A DNA stretch of 64,000 nucleotides. Origin: Coniferiporia sulphurascens (taxonomy: Eukaryota; Basidiomycota; Agaricomycetes; Hymenochaetales; Hymenochaetaceae). Below, in pieces: positions 25,651-34,636 of this stretch. Below the pieces are notes generated by a model that was not told where the DNA came from, did no database searches, and saw only the letters and a list, made by a program, of their open reading frames with translations. Within the stretch, counting starts at the first letter, position 1. Every line of letters starts with the position of its first letter. Location of the stretch: assembly GCA_002794785.1 (NCBI GenBank), contig NBBA01000020.1:639054-703053 (forward strand). The letters are read 5' to 3'. The translations under genes were made by a program, and so were the position numbers.

Positions 25651-25822
25651 ACTAAGCGGCCATATGTCATGTCCTCTGGTATTATCGTTTGGATAATAAG
25701 CGTCGTACCATGGGCGCGCCAATCGGACTGACTAAGCGGTCATATGTCATGTTCTCTGTTATTCTCGTTTGGATAATAACCATCGCAGGTGCGGCCTACC
25801 ACCTCGGGCGTGCCAATCGGAC
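25651..25822. repeat. two imperfect tandem copies of about 80-90 bp
   Basis: Copy 1 starts ACTAAGCGGCCATATGTCAT at 25,651; copy 2 starts ACTAAGCGGTCATATGTCAT at 25,731. Both end with GCG(C/T)GCCAATCGGA. The unit includes CGTTTGGATAATAA and sits directly upstream of the UGT3 core promoter, so it could be a duplicated upstream regulatory block. Confidence 0.8.
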
Positions 25823-25959
25823 AAATACGAGATCAAGTCTCGACTAAGGCTGGCACATGGCAGAGAAACCGAAAAATGAATCAGATAACCCCGTTAGAAA
25901 AGCTTCCGAGTCATTAGTGATTGCAATCAGAAGATTTACTGTAAGCATTCCGCGAGATC

Positions 25960-27087
25960 TTTGTGCCTCCCTCTTCGGGCGGCACTGAACTAACACGTCT
26001 GTGTGTGGCCACACTGGTCCACCAGTCAATCCCTCTGTCCTGAGTGGTATTAGATGCTTCACGCTCCCCCACTCACGATATACTCATGCTAATTTTTGAC
26101 ACTGGCCTTGGGCCGCTTTTTGTCACTAATGTATACAATCATGATGCCAATAAAATTGCCACCATCTCCTCTCTTGCTCTGTTAGAGCTCCCCCCGAGTG
26201 CACACTGGCTGGTTGCTGGGGACTTCAATCTCCACTCCATCCACTGGGACCATGGCTCCCACTCTGCTAGCGACACCCAAAAAGCGAGACCGCTTGAGCA
26301 TTGGGCCACCTCACACGCCATGCACCTACTCAATCAGCCGGGATTCGATACCCAGCGCCGCCCTTCTACCCAATTCACCGAATCCATTATCGACCTCGCC
26401 TGGGCTTCTCCTTCTTTGGAAGACCTTGCTTTGGGTGATTCCTGGACATGGTCGTGGGACACTCCCTCTGGATCTGACCACACTGTTATCACCTGGTCCA
26501 TCCCACTGTCTTCTATGCCATACTCCGATCCATTCCTCCACCCTAAGTATGATGATTCACTCTCTACTGAATGGTTGGAAGTGCTCGAAGTACCCCTTAC
26601 TGCCGCCTTCACCCTTCCCGGCACCACATCTTGCCTTCTTGACATCAAAGTCGCCGCTATTCATGCCACACTTGTCCACACCACTGACTCCTCACACCCC
26701 CCCTCCACACAGAAGGTCAGGGGCCACAAGGTCAAGTGGTGGGATGCTTCGTGTCGTGCTCACATGGTGGCTTTGCGTGCAGCTACTGCGGAGACTCGAA
26801 CCGTGCTCAGACATCAGTCTGCCAGTATCTTTCGCTGCGCTAAACATGCATGGGCTGACTCGTTCACTGCTTCTGTCAAACTGGACAAAATCTGGCCAAT
26901 GGCGAAGTGGGCTATGGGCACATGCTGTGCGCCCATCCCAGCCCTTGTAATGGGTCAGACCACTGTGAACTCTCCTGCGGAAAAGGCCTCAGCCTTCTGG
27001 GCTAAGTACTTCAGTACCCACCCTTCTGCCGCCCCCCCCCCCCCCCCCCCTGACATATTCTTTTGTTGGTTCCCGCCCCATGCATGA
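25960..27087 (+). pseudogene. LINE endonuclease domain and linker (remnant)
   Basis: The translation carries endonuclease/exonuclease/phosphatase motifs: VAGDFNLHSIHWD (about 26,213-26,251), SIIDLAW (about 26,383-26,403) and SDHTVITW (about 26,476-26,499). An in-frame TGA at 26,041-26,043 cuts the N-terminal part (VATLVHQSIPLS). The reading continues to a run of about 18 C near 27,032, after which the next domain is in another frame. The domain would nick target DNA for target-primed reverse transcription; this copy is not functional. Confidence 0.8.
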
Positions 27088-28602
27088 CCACCCTATCCTT
27101 ATGGAGGAACTGGATCATGCCCTCAGTCTCACTTCGAATTCAAGTGCACTGGGCATTATGGGTATCGGCTACCAGGCCCTCAAAAGTCTGCATGCCGCCC
27201 ATAGTGTACTGCTCCTCGCCCTCTATAATGAGTGCTTGACAGCTGGCCACCACCCTCATCCCTGGAAGGATGCCAAAGTGGTGATGCTCCGCAAACTAAA
27301 TAAGAAGGACCCCACCACACTTAACACATACCGCCCCATTACCCTTGAGGAAACTATGGGCAAACTCCTTGAGAAGATCATCGCTAACCGCATCCAGTTC
27401 ATCACCAATGAACTAGGAGCACTCCCCCCTTCCCAATACGGTACCTGCCAAAAGTTGGGCATCTTGGATGCTGCTTCTGACCTTGTCAATGACATTGAAA
27501 CTGCATGGGCTAAACACCACGTCACCTCGGCACTCGCGGTCAATGTCGCAGGTTTCTTCCCATCGGTCCAACATCCTCGCTTGATGGCCGTCCTCTCTAA
27601 ACTCGGGTTTCCCCCCCTCCTTATTTCCTGGGTCCTTTCCTTCATATCTGATCGTCAGGTGGCTCTGTCTTTTGACAGGTTCACAGATGCTCTCACCCCC
27701 ATCCCTAACATGGGGGTGCCGCAAGGATCACCCATTTCACCCATTCTGTCCACACTTTTTGCAACAAGCCTCCTTACCTCCCTCCAGGTGTTACAATTTT
27801 CCTTTACTTTCCCCTTACTGCACTGACTCACTTCCTCTTCGTCATCATCAGTCAGCGCAACTCCCCCATTTCTCTGCCTTACTCATCCCTATTTGCCTTA
27901 CGCCATAAGACACCATGATGACGCCTTATTGCACCATCATGACGTGCTTTGCTTACTGATCACTGTACTTGTATTACCAAGGCTTTCCTTGAGTTTCCAT
28001 GACCTTCCATAGGCTGGTAAACACACATAACCAAGTCGCTACAGTAGCAAACACATAGAATAGCATATAAGCATGTAACTTCAGTAGCACAAGCCTTAAG
28101 CTTGTGCTCTTTGTTCATACAAGCCCATTATCTGCTACCACCAGTCTACTGTGTGCCTGAGTGCCACTAGCCACTTTGTTGTAACCCGACTCACCTCAGA
28201 AGCCTACCACGCCACATCGCCGATCAGGAAGCCCCCATTGCCGATCACCCTCGACTTATGACATCTAGGAAGCCCCGTTGTCATACCATCAGTTCCGACG
28301 ATCAGGAAGCCCCAACGTCAACCACCGCATAACCGTTGAGCTTAACACCAGGTTTCTGACCCTCTCGTATTCATCCATGCCTATGTTGATGACCACCTCC
28401 TCTCCACCTCTTCATCCTCTATTGCCACCAATGTGGCAAGACTCGAACAGGCCTACATCTCCTTCTCTGCAGCCTTCCATGCCCTCAGCCTCTCACTGGA
28501 TGACGACAAGTTGGAACTCATCCACTGGACCCAGCGACACGCCCTACGCGAAGACTCCCTCACCCACCCTATACACCTTCTGCGACAGGGTCTGAATCCC
28601 CT
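27080..28602 (+). pseudogene. LINE reverse transcriptase (split by solo LTR)
   Basis: The first part (to 27,788) has the fingers and palm motifs YRPITL, GFFPSVQ and GVPQGSPISPILS. The second part starts after the LTR target duplication (28,353) and carries YVDD at 28,382-28,393. Deleting the LTR and one CCAGG copy restores a single frame across the junction. The first catalytic Asp of the palm is replaced: LAVNVAGFF has Asn where Asp is expected. Stops follow at 28,603 and further on, so this copy could not make active enzyme even without the LTR. Confidence 0.85.
27789..28347. mobile_element. solo LTR of an LTR retrotransposon
   Basis: 559 bp starting TGTTA and ending TAACA, flanked by a perfect 5-bp target duplication CCAGG (27,784-27,788 and 28,348-28,352). 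It sits inside the LINE reverse transcriptase just before the YVDD motif. No internal gag/pol region is present, so this is a solo LTR left by recombination. It contains a TATA-like CATATAAG (28,064-28,071) on the plus strand, an 8-bp stem-loop (28,086-28,108) and three copies of AGGAAGCCCC. It is younger than the LINE it interrupts. Confidence 0.88.
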
Positions 28603-28858
28603 TTGAATCATCCCCTCCTGCCCACTGCGGTGGCTGGGGATTTTCTTCGACACATAATTACTGTTTACGGTCCATGTCCAGTGCATGTGCTTTAAAGCCA
28701 TGTCCTCCCTTCATGCCCTTGAATTGCTGGGCAACACTCTCCACGGCCTTGACCTGCTCCACTTATGACGTCTCTACATCGGTTGCATACTCCCGGTTTT
28801 ACTGTGGGGCTCCCCCCTATGGTACACCGGCATATGGCAAAAAGGCAAATGTGACAAA

Positions 28859-29758
28859 ATGACTTTAGTCCAGTCCACAGCATGCTGCCATATCCTCGGA
28901 TCATGGCACTTGTCTCCACATGGCCCCTCTGAGGTCCTCGCATCCATTTTGCCTATTCCCCTACAATTAGAGCACACCAAATCTCATGCGGCCATCCGGT
29001 ATCTCACCACCACACACACCCTCCTTCCCCTGTGTATATCTTGCAAGGGTACCATCACTACGTCTTTCGTCTCACGGGTTCCCCCCGGGTGCAAACATGT
29101 CCCCTGTTACATTCGCCCTCCCTGGATTGCTTTACCCGCCCTATGGCATGTTAGCATCGACCATGTGATTGACCACTCTCAAGAAGTGCACAAGGCACTC
29201 ATCCAGTCACATTATGGTCTTATTGACCGACTGTGTGGGGACCCTTCCTGCCTCCTCATCTATACCAACGGTTCCCACAAGGGCACATCTCCTTCCTCTT
29301 TCTCCAGCGGTGCCGCTGGTGTATGGTTTTATCGTGGGGAGGCTGTCCTTACCTGCGAAACCTACCTAGGCTCTTCAGTCCATTCTACAGACTGTGAGCT
29401 TGCCGCAATCGCCAATGCCGCCTGGCTTCTGGCATACTCTTACGACCTCCCCCCTGCCGTTACACAAGTGGAGGTCTACACTGACTGCAAGGTGGCCCTT
29501 ACCCTCCTCGATAATCCTCACCCAGCTCCTGGCATCTCTGTCGCCCTCCTAATCCAGAAGTGTCTCAAAGCCACTTCTAAATGGTTTCCCCATGTATTTT
29601 TCCATTTACATTGGGTTCCTGGACACTCTGATGTGGAAGGCAACGAATTTGCAGACGTTCTCACTATGGGCATTGCTGACAACCCCCCCCCCTGGACACT
29701 ATCCTGTTTCCACCAACCATTCGCTTCCTTCATGAAGCCGCCTCCTCCTCAGTATTAA
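28859..29758 (+). pseudogene. LINE RNase H domain (remnant)
   Basis: An RNase H fold is recognisable: IYTNGS, CELAAIANAAW, EVYTDCKVAL and HWVPGHSDVEGNEFAD. The first catalytic Asp of the YTDGS motif is Asn here, while the other acidic positions remain. The frame ends at a poly-C tract near 29,684 that shifts the reading. In life it would remove RNA from RNA-DNA hybrids during retrotransposition. Confidence 0.8.
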
Positions 29759-29823
29759 TTCAGTGGAAAGCCAACTGGGCTGCTGCCTGTCATCGCCTCA
29801 AAGGGTCTTCAGATGCCCACTCT

Positions 29824-30231
29824 ATGGGCACAAACCTCACCCCCTCCACCAAACCGACTGCCCTTATGCAGAACCTCACACTCAGCCACCACACTAAGTG
29901 CAAAGTTTTCCGGACTCTCCTAGGTCACACCGGCTTTGGCGCATACTTTGGACGTATTCTGGGACGCAACCCTTTGTGTCCTTTCTGCCATGTTCCTGAG
30001 ACTAGAGCCCATCTCTTGCTCTCCTGCCCTCACACCCTCACTGCCGTTGTGTGGTGTGGAAGACTCCTTTACCCTCCACGGAAGCCGAATGGTTCTCCAG
30101 AGATGGGCTCCCCCTTCTTGCTACTTTCCTTGACTCCCACCCCGCCTTCAAGGCAGAACCCATCCTTGTCTTTGACCCGGGTGGCCCCACTGTTGTCCTC
30201 GTTTCCGAGTCAGGCTTTGCATTAGGCAACT
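29824..30231 (+). pseudogene. LINE C-terminal zinc-knuckle region (remnant)
   Basis: After a frame change the C-terminal tail is readable: FGRILGRNPLCPFCHVPETR followed by AHLLLSCPHT, a C-x2-C...H...C arrangement typical of the end of fungal LINE polyproteins. It is followed by the 3' UTR. Confidence 0.7.
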
Positions 30232-30341
30232 GACTGGGACACAACACTTCTTCAGACACTGCCATTATGACAGTTCCCCTCTCTGCTTATGGCAACCCGC
30301 TATTATTGTCCACTTTATAACAACTACCATCTCACTCAATA

Positions 30342-30361
30342 CAGGGGCCTAAAGGCCCCTG
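30342..30361 (+). other. perfect 8-bp stem-loop in the LINE 3' UTR
   Basis: CAGGGGCC-TAAA-GGCCCCTG lies about 60 bases before the A-rich tail. Some LINEs need a 3' stem-loop for recognition by their own reverse transcriptase; that role here is inference. Confidence 0.6.
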
Positions 30362-30438
30362 GAGCGTATTTTGTACTAGATAGTCATGACACGCTATAGA
30401 AATGCATTTAAAAAAATAAAAAAAAGCATTCCGCGAGA

Positions 30439-30828
30439 ACACGCTAGGCCCATCGCTTATCAGTATAAAAATATCTCGAGTCACTACGTACTTATATTCC
30501 TAGCTCGGTTTTGAGCTAGTCGGCATTAATGGAACCGCAGCTAGGAATGAATGTTTGTTTTGGAAAGAGTTGGTTAGTGGCGTCAAAGAAACCGGCACTC
30601 ACCGGGGTTGAATGCCACTTCAACTTATGAGCAGATTAACTTAATCGAGCAGACAAGGAACAGTGTCGTGTTAGATTTTAATATTTAAGCCCTCAATCGA
30701 AACAACATAACATCTGCCCAGAAAATAAACGAATTACCGCATGTTTAGCTGAATCGGGCTCCAAAATTGTAAAGTCCTACATGCCAATCGGAGAATATTT
30801 GCATCATCACCAGTACTCGTAAACTTTG
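30439..30828. other. intergenic between LINE and UGT4
   Basis: 390 bases with no gene; the 3' flank of UGT4. The LINE target duplication marks its left border. Confidence 0.6.
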
Positions 30829-32929
30829 TCAAGAAAGAATGTCAGCGATTTTCTTGACCTCCTGCCAGCAAACGCCATCAGGTTCCCAACTCTTCGCCAG
30901 GGCATCACGGAACCTCTGCGCATTAGCTCGTTTGACCTTCCCGTCTTCGCCCATTGCCTTCGTAAGGACATCCTTAAATTCAATCCTCAAAGCTTCTACC
31001 GTTCCTTCCGGGGTATGACCACCAAGACGGTGAATGGGAAGAAGTCCATGTCCAGAACGAATTTCGAACAGTTCGTAACCTAAGTTGTGTACAGAGGATA
31101 TGTTCGCGGCGTTGGTAGGCTGGTCCACGTCAAAGGGCCAGCAAATCCTACATTAAAGTATCACGTTCGTTAATGACACGATCTGAAAAACGTGTTTATA
31201 TACTTACAAGGGTACTCCCTCGGAGAGCGACTCCATGACCGAATTGTGGCCACAGTGCGTTATGAACCAGCCGCAAGCCTATACTTTTGGTCAGTGCATA
31301 AATTTCTACTACGCCTCACAGCATACCTTGTGGCCCAGTATTTCCGTTTGAGGAAGCCATTTCGATGAATATCCTACCCCTGAGGACTCTATCTTGTTTT
31401 TTACGTCATCGGGCATGGTGGCCAAAGGCGATGCAAGACTGAAAAGCTGTGTATTAAATATTAATAACCTTTCAAAACTGAAGGGCATCGAGGGCTCACG
31501 AAGGGAATACTAAGCTCAATCAGCACATCCAGGGCCGCCCATACCTTTTCGGGTTCTGTTGTCCACCAAGTAGACCCGAATGAAAACTGAGGAGCGTAAA
31601 TAAGTGAAAGGTATAGACCTGAAGAAAATACAAGATCAGTCCTTACGTATACGACCGAGTTTTCACCGTGCTTCTCCAGTGCAGCGTCAAGGAAAGAAAG
31701 TACAGTGAGAGTTTCCGATGAACTCTCCGTACTGTTCTTTTTCCCTTTGATAAGCGGGAAGTCGTGCGGTGCCGGACAAATTATGGGCCGATCACCAAAC
31801 CATTGTCTGAACGCTTCAATCGCAGGTCCCTCAAGTAGCGGCGTAGAGTTCAGCACAGCACCATCGCATTCGTTGAAAAATCTAAGGCGTAATATTAGAT
31901 TTGTGGAAGTAAATCTTAAAGGTTTGTTATACCTGTGTGCAGGAGCAGACATGAATGCGATAGATTTATCCAAAACGAACTAAAGATTTATATTAAGCCG
32001 GATATTTTAGAGTATAAGTTATCACAGACGTACACGTTGGGCAGAATGTTCGTGGTCGTACATTGGTGGAATTCCTGGGATAGTAAGGAGTTCACCGTTG
32101 ATCCTGCGGTAAATCTAGCAAGAAGACATCATCCCCAAGTAACGTGAGACACTGATCGTGAGAAATACCCTTTCAGCCTCTTCGTTTATTGCTTTCTCAT
32201 CTTCGTATGTGATCGCTTCCAGCTTTTTGAGAACATCGCCGCTACCACCAAAACGTTCCGGTCCGAAAAGGAAGAGAGCAGCAGCAGCAGCGGCCGACTG
32301 CAGAGCATAAATTGGGATAGTCTTTCCGCTCAGGGCCCTAATTTCGTTCATTGTGTCATACAAAAAGAACTGCAGCGGGCGGAGGTATAAGGTGTAAGCT
32401 TGGTCACTGATAAAAAGACAACGTACGTCAAGGATCACGAGCTGCGGAGGCCTAATACCGTCGTAGATAACGTCACCGTCCGGTCTTGCTGCAACGGGCT
32501 CACCGGCTAATAACGACTTGTACGCTTCAATGATGTTGCCTTTGAGAAGTGTAATGTCAAATGGTAAAGGTGCGCATTCCAGCCCGACGACTCTGCGCGT
32601 AACCGATCAGATTCGAAGGACATTCACATTGTGAACGAAAATAGCCACCTAATCAAACTTCGCAGATCATCTTCGACCCCTGGGATGAATTGGCCAGCCA
32701 GCTCTGCAGTCATTTTATTGAACAGAGGTAATGGTATCAGAATAGTTGCATAAACGCGACGAAGACGGACAAGCTTTGTGAAAAGTGCACAAGCAGCTTT
32801 TGCATGACCTGCCTCCAATGATCAGATGTAAGGAAAACGCAAAGCGATGAATGAGATAATCGATATACCCCATGATTGTAGTGTGGAGGCGACGATGTGG
32901 CCTTGGGGTAGATCGCTTTGACCACCCAT
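30829..32929 (-). CDS. UDP-glycosyltransferase (GT1 family), UGT4
   Basis: Used as the reference model for the family. Exons: complement of 30829-31147, 31208-31278, 31327-31446, 31500-31586, 31647-31881, 31933-31979, 32034-32114, 32169-32369, 32427-32592, 32649-32808, 32869-32929; 515 residues, all introns GT-AG and 48-60 bases. GHIVASTLQSWGH at the N-terminus places a candidate catalytic His22. The mid-region reads LSGKTIPIYALQS and FLFGPERFGGSGD. The donor-binding box A387-A423 has ACGWFITHCGHNSVMESL and WPFDVDQPTNAAN with H394, D418 and Q419. There is no signal peptide or C-terminal membrane anchor, so it is probably cytosolic. The sugar and acceptor cannot be told from sequence. The LINE separates it from UGT3. 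Confidence 0.93.
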
Positions 32930-32981
32930 CGCAAATAGGGGGAGTCTGCGAGATGTCTAGAGTACAAGCTGAGACATCGCT

Positions 32982-32991
32982 GATTTATATC
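32982..32991 (-). promoter_or_regulatory. TATA element of UGT4
   Basis: Minus-strand GATATAAATC, with its near end about 53 bases upstream of the UGT4 ATG and identical to the UGT3 element. Confidence 0.6.
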
Positions 32992-33836
32992 AGATTTGCC
33001 TCGCCATCTTCTGCGAGTGGTTTTGATTGACTAAGCCTACACGCACAGTGTTTGACGCATCTTGATTGTTCGTGAGAGAAGAGAAGCTTGTGTATTATTA
33101 ACATCGCACGTGCTTTCCAGGGTTTCTTTGAGAGATTGACTGAGGTTGCTGTGCTAAAGAAAACACGAGAATAGAAGCAAATAAGCCTATTAGAAACGTT
33201 TCAATATGGCCGGAGGATTCAAGGCTCCGTAGAAGGATATCTAACTCACCGCTCATTGGCCTGAAATAGCCATCACAAAATCCATTAAGATATCCGGAAG
33301 TCCGTTACGAATCGTGCTTACCATTTTCCCACCATGCTTTTCAATCACCCGACATCGGGGCCGCGGTTGAGAACAAGTACCCTAGAAAGGGTTGAGGGGC
33401 GATGTCGCGAGTGTCGAAGATGCAGGGTTTCTCCCATCGCAGACATGACGCGATGAGAAACTCGGCAGTATTCCTAAACTACCCTTTATTTGCGAAGTGC
33501 GTGTGAGCCACAGTCGTGTTTTTTTTACCGGTGTAGTCAACATATCGCCAATACACCCGGGTGCGTTGTGATAGCATGGAATCGAAGTTGATAATTTCCG
33601 ACACGGACGAGGAAAAGTCCGAAGTAGTCGGCCTTCTCTCCTGAGTTCAGCATCTTTCCAGATTATCTATCTGAGGGCTCTTGGCAAAACCAAATAGCGT
33701 ATAAAGTCGACTCAACTCGACGTGTCCTGGTATCCAGCCGGCTTCCGCGCTGATGGGTCAGTGACGACCCAATTTTGAGGGGTCCTTCGAGGTGAATAGG
33801 AGGCGAGGTGAAATCGTGTTCTAGAGCACTAGAAAT

Positions 33837-34092
33837 CTTAAAATCTACGCACGTTGTGGTAGACGATGAGGTGCAGTGGTGAAGTTCAGGCAAGGTGGGT
33901 TATCAGCATAAACCGATGTATTTCTAGGGCGAGGCCAGCTCCCCTTATATACACATTCCGTGGGCTAGTACTACTATAACTATCTAGCTCCTATATCGTA
34001 TGGCGTTATCATTGCGTTATCGTTCACTTAGTAAGGTGGTTGTTCATATGACCACGTACTATTTTTATATCATTCGTTATATTTATTTAATA
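33837..34092. mobile_element. small non-autonomous element, copy 1 (256 bp)
   Basis: Starts CTTAAAATCTACGCAC and ends TTATATTTATTTAATA. It is flanked by a 6-bp direct repeat AGAAAT (33,831-33,836 and 34,093-34,098). A second, internally shorter copy is at 34,416-34,575. There is no coding capacity and no long terminal inverted repeat. I do not recognise the family; the target duplications and the empty site elsewhere show it moves or moved. Confidence 0.75.
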
Positions 34093-34180
34093 AGAAATAT
34101 CATGTAGCAGTAAGTGCTCTCAGAGCCTCGGACGGATATTTGCCTCTAAGTACTGCACAACTGACATTCCGTTCGAGTTG

Positions 34181-34250
34181 TGACATACAAATGTTATGTC
34201 ATATGTGACTATCCGTGACATACAAATGTTATGTCATATGTGACTATCCG
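34181..34250. repeat. 35-bp tandem duplication
   Basis: Two identical head-to-tail units starting TGACATACAAATGTTATGTC, with the first bases of a third. Each unit contains an imperfect palindrome around GACATAC...TTATGTC. Confidence 0.85.
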
Positions 34251-34290
34251 TGACAATGACTCTTTCCAAAACTTCAGCTTCGCTCTTTCT

Positions 34291-34636
34291 GTAAGAAATA
34301 TTGAGGCCAGCCGTCACAGCACCGTGACGGGTCGGTCCTCGTTTATTAAGGACCTCTTCGTGGCCGTTCCTGTCAAGAGCATACATGCAGCTAACTACGA
34401 GTAAAACTTCAGAGTCTTAAAATCTACGCACATTGTGGTAGATGATGAGGTGCAGTATACTATAACTATCATAGCTCCTATTGTATGGTGTTATCATTGC
34501 GTTATCATTCACTTAGTAAGATGGTTGTTCATATGACCATCTGTTATTTATATCATTCATTATATTTATTTAATACAGAGTGTGAGACGTAAATACCAAA
34601 TGTAGTCACATAGTCGAGATTACCAAATCATAATTC
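34291..34636. repeat. duplicated intergenic block, interrupted copy
   Basis: Matches 22,790-22,966 on both sides of a 160-bp insertion. The left part shares GTCGGTCCTCGTTTATTAAGG-like sequence and CATACATGCAGCTAACTACG; the right part shares GAGACGTAAATACCAAATG and CCAAATCATAATTC. One copy lies upstream of UGT2 and this one upstream of UGT4, so the block probably duplicated along with the genes. Confidence 0.8.
34416..34575. mobile_element. small non-autonomous element, copy 2 (160 bp)
   Basis: Has the same ends as copy 1 (CTTAAAATCTACGCAC...TTTATTTAATA) but lacks about 90 internal bases. It is flanked by the 6-bp direct repeat CAGAGT (34,410-34,415 and 34,576-34,581). The paralogous block at 22,790-22,966 has the uninterrupted site (CAGAGCGTGAGACG), which proves insertion. 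Confidence 0.8.

Larger units (their letters stand above)
25958..30423 (+). mobile_element. 5'-truncated, decayed non-LTR retrotransposon (LINE, Tad-like)
   Basis: A 15-bp target duplication AAGCATTCCGCGAGA flanks the element at 25,943-25,957 and 30,424-30,438, and an A-rich tail precedes the right copy. The order is apurinic endonuclease fragment, reverse transcriptase, RNase H and a C-terminal CPFC-type zinc knuckle. The endonuclease begins inside the domain with no N-terminal catalytic part and no first ORF, so the copy is 5' truncated. Stops and frame changes (TGA at 26,041; poly-C tracts near 27,032 and 29,684; stops near 28,603-28,767) show it is dead. A solo LTR at 27,789-28,347 splits the reverse transcriptase. 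The RNase H domain and order fit the Tad/I groups of fungal LINEs; the clade is inferred. Confidence 0.9.

Noticed and set aside
27020..27060. Poly-C run as an intended frameshift site of the LINE
   Set aside because: A second poly-C run breaks the RNase H frame in the same way and the copy is decayed elsewhere, so slippage or sequence error is the simpler reading.
34140..34260. CRISPR-like array
   Set aside because: Only two identical 35-bp units with no unique spacers; a eukaryotic tandem duplication explains it.
33837..34575. The small element as a solo LTR
   Set aside because: Ends are not TG...CA and target duplications are 6 bp with no link to an internal region; it was kept as unclassified.
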